From positions 124,001-188,000 of the forward strand of contig NZ_JACTGR010000001.1 of the NCBI RefSeq assembly GCF_014489075.1: 64,000 nucleotides of DNA, read 5' to 3'. The position numbers and the translations under genes are program-made. Shown in pieces: positions 17,349 through 26,511 of this stretch (position 1 is its first letter; every line of letters begins with the position of its first letter). Below the pieces are notes generated by a model that was not told where the DNA came from, did no database searches, and saw nothing but the letters and a program-made list of their open reading frames with translations. The DNA is from Sphingomonas sp. JC676 (GTDB lineage Bacteria; Pseudomonadota; Alphaproteobacteria; Sphingomonadales; Sphingomonadaceae).

Positions 17349-18714
17349 AGGCTTCCCGGTACCGCTTGACGACGCGCAGCGCGACCACGTTGAGCAACAG
17401 GGTGATAACGAACAGGGTCAGGCCCAGCGCGAAGGCCGCGAGGGTCTTGGGGCTGTCGAACTCGGTGTCGCCGGTGAGCAGGTCGACGATCTGCTTGGTG
17501 ACGGTGGTCGCGCTTTCGAACGGGTTGAGCGTGATGTTCGCCGCTCCGGAGGCGGCCATCACCACGATCATCGTCTCGCCGATCGCGCGGCTGACCGCGA
17601 GCAACACGCCGGCGACCACGCCGGGAAGTGCTGCGGGCAGCAGCACGCGGCTGATCGTTTCGCTGGTGGTCGCGCCCATCGCCAGGCTGCCGTCGCGCAT
17701 CGCGGTGGGCACCGCGGCGATCGAATCGTCGGCCATCGAGGAGACGAACGGGATGATCATCACCCCCATCACCAGCCCCGCGGCGAGCGCGCTTTCGGAA
17801 GAAGCATAGGTATAGCCGAAGAACACCGCGAAATCGCGCACCGCGGGCGCCACGGTGAGCGCGGCGAAATAGCCATAGACCACGGTCGGCACGCCGGCGA
17901 GCATCTCGAGGATCGGCTTCATCCAAGCGCGGACGTGCGGCGGGGCATATTGAGTGAGGTAGATCGCGCTCATCAGCCCGAACGGGATTGCGACGATCAT
18001 CGCGATCACCGCGCCGATGAAGAAGGTGCCCCAGAACAAAGGCACGGCGCCCAGCGACTGGCCGGGATGCACCGCATCGATCACCTGCGGGCTCCAATGC
18101 GTGCCGAACAGGAACTCGGCCGGCGATACCACCGAGAAGAAACGCAGCGATTCCCACAGCAGCGACAGGAAGATGCCGAGCGTCGTCAGGATCGCGATCA
18201 GCGACGCGACGAGCAGGATCAGCATCACCCCGCGCTCGACCCGGCTCCGCGCGCGGAATCCGGCGCGGACGCGGGTATAGGCGAAGGCGCCCCCGGCAAA
18301 GGCGAGCAGGATCGCCAGCCCGCTGCCCATCCAGCCATAGCGCGCGCGCGCCGCGCCCATCGCCGGGGCGAGCTGCCGGGCCAGTGCGTCGCCGTCGGCA
18401 TAGGGGTCCTCGGAGATCTGGCGCGCCTCGGCGAGCACGGCGTCGCGCTCGAACTCGAAGTTCGAGAGCTGCGCGGCGGCCGGATGCTGCAGCACCGCCT
18501 CGCGCACCAGTCCGGGCGAGACCGCGCTCCATATCGCGAGGAACAGCAAAGCCGGCAGCACTGTCCACATCGCGACATACCAGCCATGCTGCGACGGTAG
18601 CGAATGGAGGCGGCGGTGGATGCCGCGATCGAAACGCGCGGCCCGTGCCCGGGCCGTCAGCCAGCCGATCAGCCCCAGCCCGACAATCAGGAAAAGTAGC
18701 GCGTAGAAATTCAC
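17341..18714 (-). CDS. pstC: Phosphate ABC transporter permease PstC (long form)
   Basis: Inner-membrane permease of 457 residues, again longer than the E. coli protein because of an N-terminal membrane/periplasmic extension (about 1-150). The core shows LMSAIYLTQYAPPHVRAW and the coupling loop AMRDGSLAMGATTSETISR, followed by AIGETMIVVMA. Partner of PstA; the two coding regions overlap by 8 nt. Lies between pstS and pstA in the expected order. Confidence 0.96.
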   Translation of the reverse strand: MNFYALLFLIVGLGLIGWLTARARAARFDRGIHRRLHSLPSQHGWYVAMWTVLPALLFLAIWSAVSPGLVREAVLQHPAAAQLSNFEFERDAVLAEARQISEDPYADGDALARQLAPAMGAARARYGWMGSGLAILLAFAGGAFAYTRVRAGFRARSRVERGVMLILLVASLIAILTTLGIFLSLLWESLRFFSVVSPAEFLFGTHWSPQVIDAVHPGQSLGAVPLFWGTFFIGAVIAMIVAIPFGLMSAIYLTQYAPPHVRAWMKPILEMLAGVPTVVYGYFAALTVAPAVRDFAVFFGYTYASSESALAAGLVMGVMIIPFVSSMADDSIAAVPTAMRDGSLAMGATTSETISRVLLPAALPGVVAGVLLAVSRAIGETMIVVMAASGAANITLNPFESATTVTKQIVDLLTGDTEFDSPKTLAAFALGLTLFVITLLLNVVALRVVKRYREAYE

Positions 18715-18769
18715 CCGGTGACCATTTCGATGTTATTCTCCGGCCGACCCCGGAATTTCGTCTTCGCGC

Positions 18770-19807
18770 TCAGTGCAACTCGGCGGGATCGAGCGCAAGG
18801 CCGAGCTGGATAACCTCGGCCATGCGGTTGCTCAGCTTTTGCGGCGAAGCGATCAGCCCGCGTTTCACCAGCGGACCGTCGTGCACCCACATCGTCGCGT
18901 AGAGCGCCAAGAAGTCCTGGAGACCGGAAACCGCCTTCAGGTGCCGCTTCTTGACGTAGAGATAGAGCGGGCGGGCGCCCGGATACTTGCCGTTGGCGAT
19001 CGTCTCGTATTTCGGCGTGACGCCGTCGATCGGCACGCCGTGCACGCGGCCCTGATTCTCCTCGAGATAGCTGTAGCCGAACAGGCCGAGCGCATTCGGG
19101 TTCTGCGACAGGCCCTGGACGATCAGATTGTCGTTCTCGCCCTTGTCGACATAGGGGCCGTCGTCGCGGATGCGGCGGCAGGCATTGTCGAACTGGGCGG
19201 GATCGCTCGCGGTCTTCAGGTCCTTTGCCTCCGGGAACGCCTCGAGGCAGCCCGGCTCGAGGATGAGCTCGACGAACGCGTCGCGCGTACCGCTGGTGGA
19301 AGGCGGGCCCATCACCTGGATGGGGATCGCTGGCAGCGCTGGATTGACGTCCTTCCAGGTCTTGTTGGTGTTGGGCTTGCCCATCGGGTTCGCCGCGACC
19401 GCCAGATAGATGTCCTTCTTGGTGAGCGACATCTTCGGGCCGTTGTTCGATTCGGCCAGCGCGATGCCGTCCATCCCGATGACGACCTCCATGATCTCGC
19501 CGACATGGTTCGCCTGGCACTTGTCATATTCGGTGCGCTTGATGCGGCGCGAGGCGTTGGCGATATCGGGGAATTGCGAGCCGACGCCTTCGCAGAAGCG
19601 CTTGATGCCCGCGCCCGTGCCGATCGACTCGATCACCGGGGCCTTGCGGCCATTCTTGGCGTTGACGAACGCCTCCGCCACGGCGGTGGTGAAGGGGTAG
19701 ACCGTCGAGGAACCTACCGCGCGAATCTCGCGAGACGAGCTCCCGTCGCACGCCGAAAGTGCGAGCATGGGGAGCGCCAATAGAGCCAACCGGCCAAGCA
19801 TCGCCAT
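18770..19807 (-). CDS. pstS: Phosphate-binding lipoprotein PstS
   Basis: Periplasmic phosphate-binding protein of 345 residues. The signal peptide ends in lipobox LSAC (cysteine near residue 20), so it is probably a lipoprotein. The mature part has the family start IRAVGSSTVYPF, GIGAGIK-like GTGAGIKRFC, and PSTSGTRDAFVE, which bind the phosphate oxygens in homologues. GGAG precedes the ATG. Follows phoR after 87 bp; I found no clear Pho-box in that gap in the transcribed orientation. Confidence 0.96.
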   Translation of the reverse strand: MAMLGRLALLALPMLALSACDGSSSREIRAVGSSTVYPFTTAVAEAFVNAKNGRKAPVIESIGTGAGIKRFCEGVGSQFPDIANASRRIKRTEYDKCQANHVGEIMEVVIGMDGIALAESNNGPKMSLTKKDIYLAVAANPMGKPNTNKTWKDVNPALPAIPIQVMGPPSTSGTRDAFVELILEPGCLEAFPEAKDLKTASDPAQFDNACRRIRDDGPYVDKGENDNLIVQGLSQNPNALGLFGYSYLEENQGRVHGVPIDGVTPKYETIANGKYPGARPLYLYVKKRHLKAVSGLQDFLALYATMWVHDGPLVKRGLIASPQKLSNRMAEVIQLGLALDPAELH

Positions 19808-19894
19808 CTCCTGTCAGAGGACGTGGAATACGCTGAGGAAGCCGGGTCGCCCAGCACCCGTACGATATCCCCTTCCGGCAGCAGCGTTACGTCT

Positions 19895-21094
19895 TCATGA
19901 CATCCGCTGGATGGGGAGTAGTACCGACACCGTCGTGCCCTTGCCGACGGTGCTGGCGATATCCATCCGCCCGCGATGGCGCTCGACGATATGCTTGACG
20001 ATCGCCAGGCCCAGCCCGGTGCCGCCGAGCGAGCGGCTGCGGCCGGAATCGACCCGATAGAAGCGCTCGGTCAGCCGCGGGATATGCTCGGGTGGAATGC
20101 CCTCGCCCTGATCGACGACGGTCAGGCGGACCATCGCATCGCCCTCGCGGCGCAGCACGATCGTCACCGGCGTGCCGTGCTTGCCATATTTCATCGCATT
20201 GCCGACGACATTGTGGACGAGCTGGCTCAGTTGCGCGCGGTCGCCGCGCACCGGCGGCACTTCCTCCACCTCGGTCACCAGGTCGGCAGCGCGTGCGGCG
20301 CCCGAAAGCTCGATGCAGACTTCCTCGATCAGGTCGCCAAGCGCGATCGTGTCCGCGGGCGCGCGATATTTCTCGGCCTCGATTCGCGACAGCGAGATCA
20401 GATCGTCGATCAGACGCTGCATCCGTCGCGCCTCATCGTGCATGATCTTGAGGAAGCGCTGGCGCGTCGCGGGGTCGTCGCCCGCATCGTCCTGCAGCGT
20501 CTCGACATAGCCGAGCAGCGAGGCGAGCGGCGTGCGCAACTCGTGGCTGGCATTGGCAACGAAATCGACGCGGATCCGCTCGGTGGCGTAGCTGCCGGTG
20601 CGGTCGATCAGATGGACGATGCGCTGGCCGTTCTCGAGCGTACGCACGCGCATCTCCCAGCGCTGATCGCGCGTGCCCAGGCCGACGAGATGGATAGGCG
20701 CGGCGGGAGACTGATCGGTCGGATCGAGCAGCCGCTCGGCGGCGGCGGGGTGGCGGATCGCCAGCCGCACATCCTCGCCCAGGATATGCTGGCCCAGCAG
20801 CGCGCGCGCCGCCGGATTGGCCTCGATCACGCGATTGGCATCGATCACGAGCACCGGTTCGGCGATCGCGTCGATCACTTCGCCGACCGCCGGTCCACTC
20901 GCCTGTGGCACAGGCTCGACGATCGACGCTGGCACGTCCGTCTCGCTGCTCGCCGCGATCAGCGTCGCGGCAACCGCGCCGACCAGCACCACCAGGCTCA
21001 CCTGCACATCGCCACCGATGAGCAGGCTCACCAGCGCGGTCAGGGCAGCAAGGCCAAGCGCGAGGAATGCACGAATGCCGTGAGAAGAGGGCAT
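19895..21094 (-). CDS. phoR: Phosphate regulon sensor histidine kinase PhoR
   Basis: Membrane sensor kinase of 399 residues. Two N-terminal hydrophobic helices (about 8-45), a PAS domain (about 75-175), HisKA with the phospho-acceptor in NASHELRTPLASLLG, and HATPase_c with NVVGNAMKYG, VVDQGEGIP and GGTGLGLAIVKHI. First gene of the pho operon, reading leftward into pstSCAB-phoU-phoB. It phosphorylates PhoB when the Pst complex reports low phosphate. Confidence 0.95.
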   Translation of the reverse strand: MPSSHGIRAFLALGLAALTALVSLLIGGDVQVSLVVLVGAVAATLIAASSETDVPASIVEPVPQASGPAVGEVIDAIAEPVLVIDANRVIEANPAARALLGQHILGEDVRLAIRHPAAAERLLDPTDQSPAAPIHLVGLGTRDQRWEMRVRTLENGQRIVHLIDRTGSYATERIRVDFVANASHELRTPLASLLGYVETLQDDAGDDPATRQRFLKIMHDEARRMQRLIDDLISLSRIEAEKYRAPADTIALGDLIEEVCIELSGAARAADLVTEVEEVPPVRGDRAQLSQLVHNVVGNAMKYGKHGTPVTIVLRREGDAMVRLTVVDQGEGIPPEHIPRLTERFYRVDSGRSRSLGGTGLGLAIVKHIVERHRGRMDIASTVGKGTTVSVLLPIQRMS

Positions 21095-21176
21095 GGCCGC
21101 CTTCTAGCGCAAGCCTGTCCCATAGCGAGCCCCGATTTACGATTGCGAAACGTCCCCGGGCGCAGGACAATGGGCT

Positions 21177-21566
21177 ATGGACGAACAACACCAGGAACCG
21201 CGCGCCACGCGCCGCCGCGCGCTGATGCTGGGCGCAGCCGGCGTCTCGGCGATCGTTTCGATCCGTCCGGCGCTGGCGCAGACCAGCGCATCGGTTATGA
21301 CCTGCGAGATCCCGGTTCCCGATCCCGGCCGTGCGGGCAATTATATCGCCGCCGACGGTACCCTGGTCCCGGCGGGCACGCCGGGTGCCTTTGCGCCGCC
21401 GGGCGTGGCGTTCAAGGGCGAGGACGTGAAGCGTGCGCTGGCGGGCGGCACCTTGCCCGGTACCGATGCCGACAGCAGCCGCGCCTACACCAACTATATC
21501 CGCCGCCTGCAATCGGGTACCAGCGGCTTCACCTGCTTCGCTTCGCTGCAGATGCCGCGCGGCTGA
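21177..21566 (+). CDS. Small Tat-type secreted protein of the HprK-related kinase A cassette
   Basis: 129 residues. The N-terminus ATRRRALMLGAAGVSAI is a twin-arginine-like signal, with cleavage likely after ALAQ near residue 36. The mature part is about 95 residues, with two cysteines (TCEIPVPD and FTCFASLQ) and no domain I recognise. It is followed 4 nt later by a PqqD-like gene and then by an HprK-related kinase and a nucleotidyltransferase, all with overlapping starts, so it is the first gene of an operon. Because PqqD-type proteins carry peptides to modifying enzymes, this protein is the natural candidate substrate; that is an inference from position only. Confidence 0.75.
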   Translation: MDEQHQEPRATRRRALMLGAAGVSAIVSIRPALAQTSASVMTCEIPVPDPGRAGNYIAADGTLVPAGTPGAFAPPGVAFKGEDVKRALAGGTLPGTDADSSRAYTNYIRRLQSGTSGFTCFASLQMPRG

Positions 21567-21570
21567 GGCC

Positions 21571-21855
21571 GTGACCTCCGTCCGCTATCGTGCCGCGCTG
21601 CCTTCGACGCTGCGCATCGTCCCGCTCGATGCGCTGACTTTGATCTATCACCGCGCTTCGGGGATCACCCATATCGTCGATGCGCCCGTGCCCGAGATCC
21701 TCGAGGCCCTGGACGACGAGGCGCTGACTTCGGCGGCTCTGCTCGATCGGCTGGCCGAGCAGTTCGAGCTGGGCGATCCCGATCCGATGGCGCTGGTCGT
21801 GCGGCTCGACGAGCTCGTAGCGGCGGGACTGGTGGAGCGGCTATGCGGCATGTGA
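21571..21855 (+). CDS. PqqD-like protein of the HPr-rel-A system
   Basis: 94 residues from the GTG at 21571. Resembles the PqqD-related family found next to HprK-related kinase A (NCBI name: HPr-rel-A system PqqD family protein): an N-terminal strand region (TLRIVPLDALTLIYHRASG) and a compact helical C-terminus (LLDRLAEQFELG ... LVAAGLVERL). PqqD-fold proteins bind peptide substrates for RiPP-type modification. The start follows the upstream stop by 4 nt; the end overlaps the kinase gene by 13 nt. Confidence 0.78.
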   Translation: MTSVRYRAALPSTLRIVPLDALTLIYHRASGITHIVDAPVPEILEALDDEALTSAALLDRLAEQFELGDPDPMALVVRLDELVAAGLVERLCGM

Positions 21856-22694
21856 CCGCGGTCCGCATCGGTCCGATCGGCTTCCGTATCGGCAGCGACT
21901 GGCGCGGACCCATTGCCGCGATCGACGATCTGTACGCCGATTATCCCAGGCCGGACGACGGCATCCCGGATTTCAACGTCCACCTCTTCGCCGCGCGGCC
22001 GTGGCGCAGGGTACTGCGGCCCTCGGTGGATATTGGCGGCGATTTCGTCATCCCCGATGCCGCGCCGCTGCCGCTCGCCCAGGGGTTGCTCGCCGCCGAG
22101 ATGGGGATGAACCTCCAGATGGCGCTGGGGCTCAGGCGTTATCTGCTGCTCCATGCATCGGCGGTGGAGCGGGACGGGCGAGCCGTGCTGATGACCGGCA
22201 TCTCGGGTGCGGGCAAGTCGACGCTGGCGGCGCTGCTGATGGCGCGGGGCTGGCGGCTGATGGGCGACGAGTTCGTGCTGATCGACCCCGCCACCGGGCT
22301 GGCGCACGCCTTTCCGCGGCTGATCAGCCTGAAGAACGAGGCGATCCCGGTCACCGAGCAGGCCGTGCCGCAGGGCCGGTTCGGACCGATGCTGCTGGGC
22401 ACCCCCAAGGGCATTCTGCGCCATCTCGTTCCCGATGCCCGCGCCATCGCCGCGATGGCCGAGCCCGCCGAACCCGCATTGCTGCTGTTCCCCCGCTTCG
22501 GCTTCGAGGCTGCCGAGCGGCCGGTGCTGCCGAGCGAGGCGTTCGTCCGGCTCACCCAGTCCTCGACCAACTACGTCAATCTGGCCGAACGCGGTTTCGA
22601 TGCGCTGACCCGGCTGGTGCAGAGCGTGCCGTCGCGGGCGATCGACTATCCCGATGCCGAGACCGCCATCGCGATGGTGGAGGCGCTGGCATGA
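21843..22694 (+). CDS. HprK-related kinase A
   Basis: 283 residues. The P-loop GISGAGKSTLAALL lies near residue 120, with MGDEFVLI just after it as in HPr kinase/phosphorylase, but the protein lacks the N-terminal domain of true HprK and no HPr gene is adjacent. This matches the HprK-related kinase A family, thought to phosphorylate a substrate of an uncharacterised peptide or cell-surface system. Start overlaps the PqqD-like gene by 13 nt; stop overlaps the nucleotidyltransferase start as ATGA. Confidence 0.85.
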   Translation: MRHVTAVRIGPIGFRIGSDWRGPIAAIDDLYADYPRPDDGIPDFNVHLFAARPWRRVLRPSVDIGGDFVIPDAAPLPLAQGLLAAEMGMNLQMALGLRRYLLLHASAVERDGRAVLMTGISGAGKSTLAALLMARGWRLMGDEFVLIDPATGLAHAFPRLISLKNEAIPVTEQAVPQGRFGPMLLGTPKGILRHLVPDARAIAAMAEPAEPALLLFPRFGFEAAERPVLPSEAFVRLTQSSTNYVNLAERGFDALTRLVQSVPSRAIDYPDAETAIAMVEALA

Positions 22695-23785
22695 ACCCTG
22701 CGCTGCTTCTCGCTGCAGTATTGCGCGAACCGGTGCGGGTGGAGAGCCTGACCGGGCCGGAATGGACCGCGCTCTTCGCCGTCGCCCGCGCCGAGCAGTT
22801 GATCGGCACGCTCGCGCACCGGATCGACGGGCTGGCGATGCCGGATGCCGCCGCGCGTCTGGTCAGGGACGCTATCGCCTCTGCCGAGCAGGGCCGCACC
22901 GCAGCCTTGTGGGAAGCCGAGATGGCGCGCCGGGCGCTCGCTGGGCTCGACATGCCGGTCGTTCTGCTCAAGGGCACCGCCTATGCCGCCGCCGGCCTGT
23001 CGCCGAGCCAGGGCCGCGCGATCGGCGATCTCGACATATTGGTGCCGCGCGAACGGATCGAGGAGGCGGAGACCGCGTTGCTCGCCGCTGGCTGGGAATG
23101 GGTGAAACCCGATCCCTATGACGATGCCTATTACCGGCAATGGATGCACGAGCTGCCGCCGCTGATCCACCGCGACCGCGACAAGATGATCGACGTCCAT
23201 CACACGATTCTGCCGCTGACCGCGCGGATCACCCCGGATGCGGCGGGGCTGATCTCCGCCAGCATCATGCTGGAAAGCGGCCTGCCCGTTTGGGAACATC
23301 GCCATGCCGATAGCGACATGCCTGCAAGGGGCATGTGCATTTTACGCCCGGAGGACATGGTGATCCATGCCGTGGCGCATCTGATCGCCGACGGCGACCT
23401 GGCGGGTGGCATGCGGAACCTCTGGGACATCGATCGGCTGGTTCGCGAATTCTCGGAGCGCGACGAAGATTTCTGCCTGAACGTCTATGAAGAGGCTTGG
23501 CCGCATGGGCTGCTGCCGGCGGTGGTTCGGGCATTCCGTCTCGCCGCCGCGCTCTACGGCACGCCGGTCAAGGGATATACGAGCCCGATCAGGGTCAGCC
23601 TCGTATCGCAACGCTCCGATGCGCTGTTCGTCCGCCGCCTTACCGCGCGCGACGGCTGGGGTCGCTCGACGCGCAAGTTCACCCAGCTTGGGTTCTACAT
23701 CCGCTCGCACTGGCTGCGCATGCCGCCGCTGATGCTCGCGCGGCACCTGTGGACCAAATGGCGCAAGGGCTATCGGCCGGCCTAG
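22691..23785 (+). CDS. Nucleotidyltransferase-family protein of the same cassette
   Basis: 364 residues from MNPALLLAAVL at 22691, which overlaps the kinase stop by 4 nt. The polymerase-beta-type nucleotidyltransferase motif appears as AIGDLDILV near residue 110, followed by DVHHTILP further on; this matches the nucleotidyltransferase-family proteins that accompany HprK-related kinase A. The reaction (nucleotide transfer to a protein or a lipid) is unknown. A much longer in-frame reading from 22001 has no support and overlaps the kinase. Ends with TAG sharing CTAG with the convergent SRPBCC gene. Confidence 0.82.
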   Translation: MNPALLLAAVLREPVRVESLTGPEWTALFAVARAEQLIGTLAHRIDGLAMPDAAARLVRDAIASAEQGRTAALWEAEMARRALAGLDMPVVLLKGTAYAAAGLSPSQGRAIGDLDILVPRERIEEAETALLAAGWEWVKPDPYDDAYYRQWMHELPPLIHRDRDKMIDVHHTILPLTARITPDAAGLISASIMLESGLPVWEHRHADSDMPARGMCILRPEDMVIHAVAHLIADGDLAGGMRNLWDIDRLVREFSERDEDFCLNVYEEAWPHGLLPAVVRAFRLAAALYGTPVKGYTSPIRVSLVSQRSDALFVRRLTARDGWGRSTRKFTQLGFYIRSHWLRMPPLMLARHLWTKWRKGYRPA

Positions 23786-24315
23786 GGCTTGGCCAGCGCC
23801 TCGCGCAGCTTGGCCATCGCCTCGGCATTGCCCTGGCGGAAGAAGTCCAGCAGCTGCCGGCCCGCCTCGGTGTCCGGATAATTGACCGCGGTCAGCACGA
23901 TGCGGGTGCGGCCCGGGCCCGCGGGCATGAGCTCTAAGACGGTGATGACCTTCCGATAGGCCTCGAAGTTGGGAAAACCCTGCGGCGCCTTGACCGTGCG
24001 GAAAGCGAGCATGCGGCCGGGAATCCAGGCGACGAAATGCTGGCGGATCGTCGTCGCGTCGCCCGGCTTGGCGTCGGGCGCATAGCTCGTCTCGAGCATG
24101 TCCTCCTCGCCGGGGACGATCCGCGCCACGGGCGCGGCCCAGCGCCGCCATCCCTCGGGCGTGGCGACAGCCTGCCAGACGGCGGCGGCGGGTGCCTCGA
24201 CCGTCATCTCCATTGCCAGCGTCGAGGTGCCGTCGGCTTCCTTCGTGACGGTCGGGACGATAGCAGGTGCAGTCTGGATCGGCGCCATCGTCAGCAGTGC
24301 GGCGAGCCAAAGCAT
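23782..24315 (-). CDS. Secreted SRPBCC-superfamily protein
   Basis: 177 residues from the ATG at 24315, which begins a short signal peptide (MLWLAALLTMAPIQ). The mature part has the START/SRPBCC pattern: VEAPAAAVWQAVATPEGWRRW, then beta strands and a long C-terminal helix (FFRQGNAEAMAKLREAL). The family binds hydrophobic ligands or acts as an AHSA1-type domain; here it is probably periplasmic. Convergent with the nucleotidyltransferase gene, sharing CTAG. Confidence 0.7.
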   Translation of the reverse strand: MLWLAALLTMAPIQTAPAIVPTVTKEADGTSTLAMEMTVEAPAAAVWQAVATPEGWRRWAAPVARIVPGEEDMLETSYAPDAKPGDATTIRQHFVAWIPGRMLAFRTVKAPQGFPNFEAYRKVITVLELMPAGPGRTRIVLTAVNYPDTEAGRQLLDFFRQGNAEAMAKLREALAKP

Positions 24316-24404
24316 GTCAGCCTCCGTAAAGAGATGCTCCGCGAGTATCTTCCGATGGCGATCGGCAAGCAATCGCCGATCCTGCGATCAGCTAAACGGC
24401 AAAC

Positions 24405-25085
24405 TCAGGCATCGGCACCCATTCGCTCGAGCGTCGGAACGAGCTCGTTGAAATGATCGATCACGGCGTCGGCTCCCAACTCTTCCAAGGGCTGGATCGG
24501 GAACCCGAAGCTGACCGCGATGGCGGGGATGCCCGCGTTTCGCGCGGCGCCCATGTCGAAGATCGAATCGCCGACGAACGCGGCGCGCCCGCCGCCGCAG
24601 CGGCGGATCATCTCGAGGATCGGCGCGGCGGAGGGCTTGGCGTTGCCCGGCCCCATCGTGTCGCCGCCGATCACGGTGCGGAAGCGCTGGGCCAGGCCCA
24701 TCGTCTCGACCAGCTTCACCGCCAGGCGCTCCAGTTTGTTGGTGACGATCGCGAGCGTCACGCCGCGCGCCTCAAGTGCATCCAATGCCTCGATGAGTCC
24801 CGGATAGGGGAGGGTACCGTCCGCGATATGCGTGTCGTAATAGGCAAGCAGTTCGGGATAGAGCCGCTCCAGCATCTCCGGATCGCTGCCGCCGGTCGCC
24901 TTCAGCCCACGTTCGAGCATGAACCGCGTGCCGCGCCCGACCATCGGCATCACCTGAGCGACGCTCAGCGGCGCCCGGCCTACGAGATACAGCGCGTGAT
25001 TGAGCGCGGCGGCCAGATCGGCGCTGGTATCGAGCAGCGTGCCGTCGAGGTCGAATCCGACCATGTCGAAGGGGAAAGCGGACAT
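24405..25085 (-). CDS. gph: Phosphoglycolate phosphatase (HAD family)
   Basis: 226 residues. HAD motifs: FDLDGTLLDT at about 11-20, VTNKL (motif II), K in the PSAAPI/NAKP region (motif III) and FVGDSIFDMGAAR (motif IV). The sequence and length match Gph, which dephosphorylates 2-phosphoglycolate from DNA repair or oxygenase side reactions. Other HAD phosphatases with the same motifs cannot be fully excluded. Divergent from glmU. Confidence 0.88.
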   Translation of the reverse strand: MSAFPFDMVGFDLDGTLLDTSADLAAALNHALYLVGRAPLSVAQVMPMVGRGTRFMLERGLKATGGSDPEMLERLYPELLAYYDTHIADGTLPYPGLIEALDALEARGVTLAIVTNKLERLAVKLVETMGLAQRFRTVIGGDTMGPGNAKPSAAPILEMIRRCGGGRAAFVGDSIFDMGAARNAGIPAIAVSFGFPIQPLEELGADAVIDHFNELVPTLERMGADA

Positions 25086-25161
25086 GCCGGGCCGCCTGCC
25101 AGCATCGCTATGGAAATGGCAAGTTTATCGTGGCAGGGGGAGCCATCCACGGAGGCCTCAA

Positions 25162-26511
25162 GTGACTGCACCGATCGCCGCGATCATCCTTGCCGCCGGC
25201 AAGGGCACGCGGATGAAATCCGATACGCACAAGGTCCTGCACCCGATCGCCGGGCGGCCGATGCTGCTGCACCTGATCGACAGCGTGAAGGCGCTGGGTG
25301 CCGCGCGCGAGGTGGTGGTGGTCGGCGCCGGCCGTGAGCAGGTCGAGGCGGCGGTTGCCTCCCACGGCGCCGAGACTGTGCACCAGGCCGAACAGCTCGG
25401 TACTGGGCATGCCGTGCTCCAGGCGAAGGAGGCGTTGGCCAGCTTCGATGGCGATGTGCTGATCCTCTATGGCGACGTGCCTCTGGTCTCGACCGCGACG
25501 ATGCACCGCATGTTGGAGCGGCTCCACGGCAACGACAATCCGGCGGTGGTCGTGCTCGGCTTCCGCCCGCTCGATCCTGGCGCCTATGGCCGCGTGATCG
25601 CCGATCCCTCAGGCCGCATCGTCAAGATGGTCGAGTTCAAGGACGCGAGCGCCGAGGAGCGCGCCGAGACTTTGTGCAATTCCGGCCTGATGGCGGCGCG
25701 CGCTTCGGATCTGTTCGGGCTGCTCGCCCGTGTCGGCAACACCAATGCCGCGGGCGAATATTATCTGGTCGACATCGTCAATATCGCCGCGGGGGACGGG
25801 CGCGCCTCGGCCGTCATCGAGACCCAGGCGACCGAGGTCACCGGGGTCAACAGCCGGGGCGAGCTCGCCGCGCTGGAAAGCGAATGGCAGCACGCCCGCC
25901 GCCAGCAGGCGATGGTGGACGGGGCCACGCTGATCGCGCCCGAGACGGTATGGTTCGCGCATGACACGCAGCTGGGCCGCGACGTGACGATCGAGCCGAA
26001 CGTCGTGTTCGGCCCCGGCGTCGAGGTGGCGGACAAGGTAGTGATCCACGCCTTCAGCCATATCGAGGGCGCCACGATCGCCACCGGCGTCTCGGTCGGT
26101 CCCTATGCGCGGCTGCGACCCGGCGCGGTACTCGAAGAAGGCTCGCGCGTCGGCAATTTCGTCGAGATGAAGAAGGCGGTGCTCGGCAAGGGCGCCAAGG
26201 CCAACCACCTCACCTATCTGGGCGATACCCGGGTGGGCGCGGGTGCGAATATCGGCGCAGGCACGATCACCTGCAACTATGACGGCTTCTTCAAATACGG
26301 CACCGAGATCGGCGAGGGCGCTTTTATCGGTTCGAACAGCGCGCTGGTCGCTCCGGTGAAGATCGGCGACGGCGCGATCATCGGCGCGGGATCGGTGATC
26401 ACCAGCGACGTCGAGGCCGACGCGCTCGGGGTCACCCGCGCGTCAACCACCATCAAGGCTGGCTGGGCAAAGCGCTTCCGCGAGTTGATGCTGGCGAAGA
26501 AGGCGAAGTAA
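25162..26511 (+). CDS. glmU: Bifunctional GlcNAc-1-P uridyltransferase / GlcN-1-P acetyltransferase
   Basis: 449 residues from GTG at 25162, which has GGAGG upstream; the frame extends to 25000 but without a ribosome site. N-terminal pyrophosphorylase domain (IILAAGKGTRMKS; GDVPLV) and C-terminal left-handed beta-helix acetyltransferase (FVEMKKAVLGKGAKANHLTYLGD). It makes UDP-GlcNAc, the precursor for peptidoglycan, lipid A and the WecB/WecC products in this window. Overlaps the next gene by one base (TAATG). Confidence 0.96.
   Translation: MTAPIAAIILAAGKGTRMKSDTHKVLHPIAGRPMLLHLIDSVKALGAAREVVVVGAGREQVEAAVASHGAETVHQAEQLGTGHAVLQAKEALASFDGDVLILYGDVPLVSTATMHRMLERLHGNDNPAVVVLGFRPLDPGAYGRVIADPSGRIVKMVEFKDASAEERAETLCNSGLMAARASDLFGLLARVGNTNAAGEYYLVDIVNIAAGDGRASAVIETQATEVTGVNSRGELAALESEWQHARRQQAMVDGATLIAPETVWFAHDTQLGRDVTIEPNVVFGPGVEVADKVVIHAFSHIEGATIATGVSVGPYARLRPGAVLEEGSRVGNFVEMKKAVLGKGAKANHLTYLGDTRVGAGANIGAGTITCNYDGFFKYGTEIGEGAFIGSNSALVAPVKIGDGAIIGAGSVITSDVEADALGVTRASTTIKAGWAKRFRELMLAKKAK

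Noticed and set aside
19808..19894. Possible Pho box between phoR and pstS
   Set aside because: CTGTCAG occurs on the plus strand only once and no second half-site is at the right distance in the transcribed orientation.
22001..22690. 5' extension of the nucleotidyltransferase frame
   Set aside because: Overlaps the HprK-related kinase gene in another frame; the ATG at 22691 with ATGA overlap fits better.
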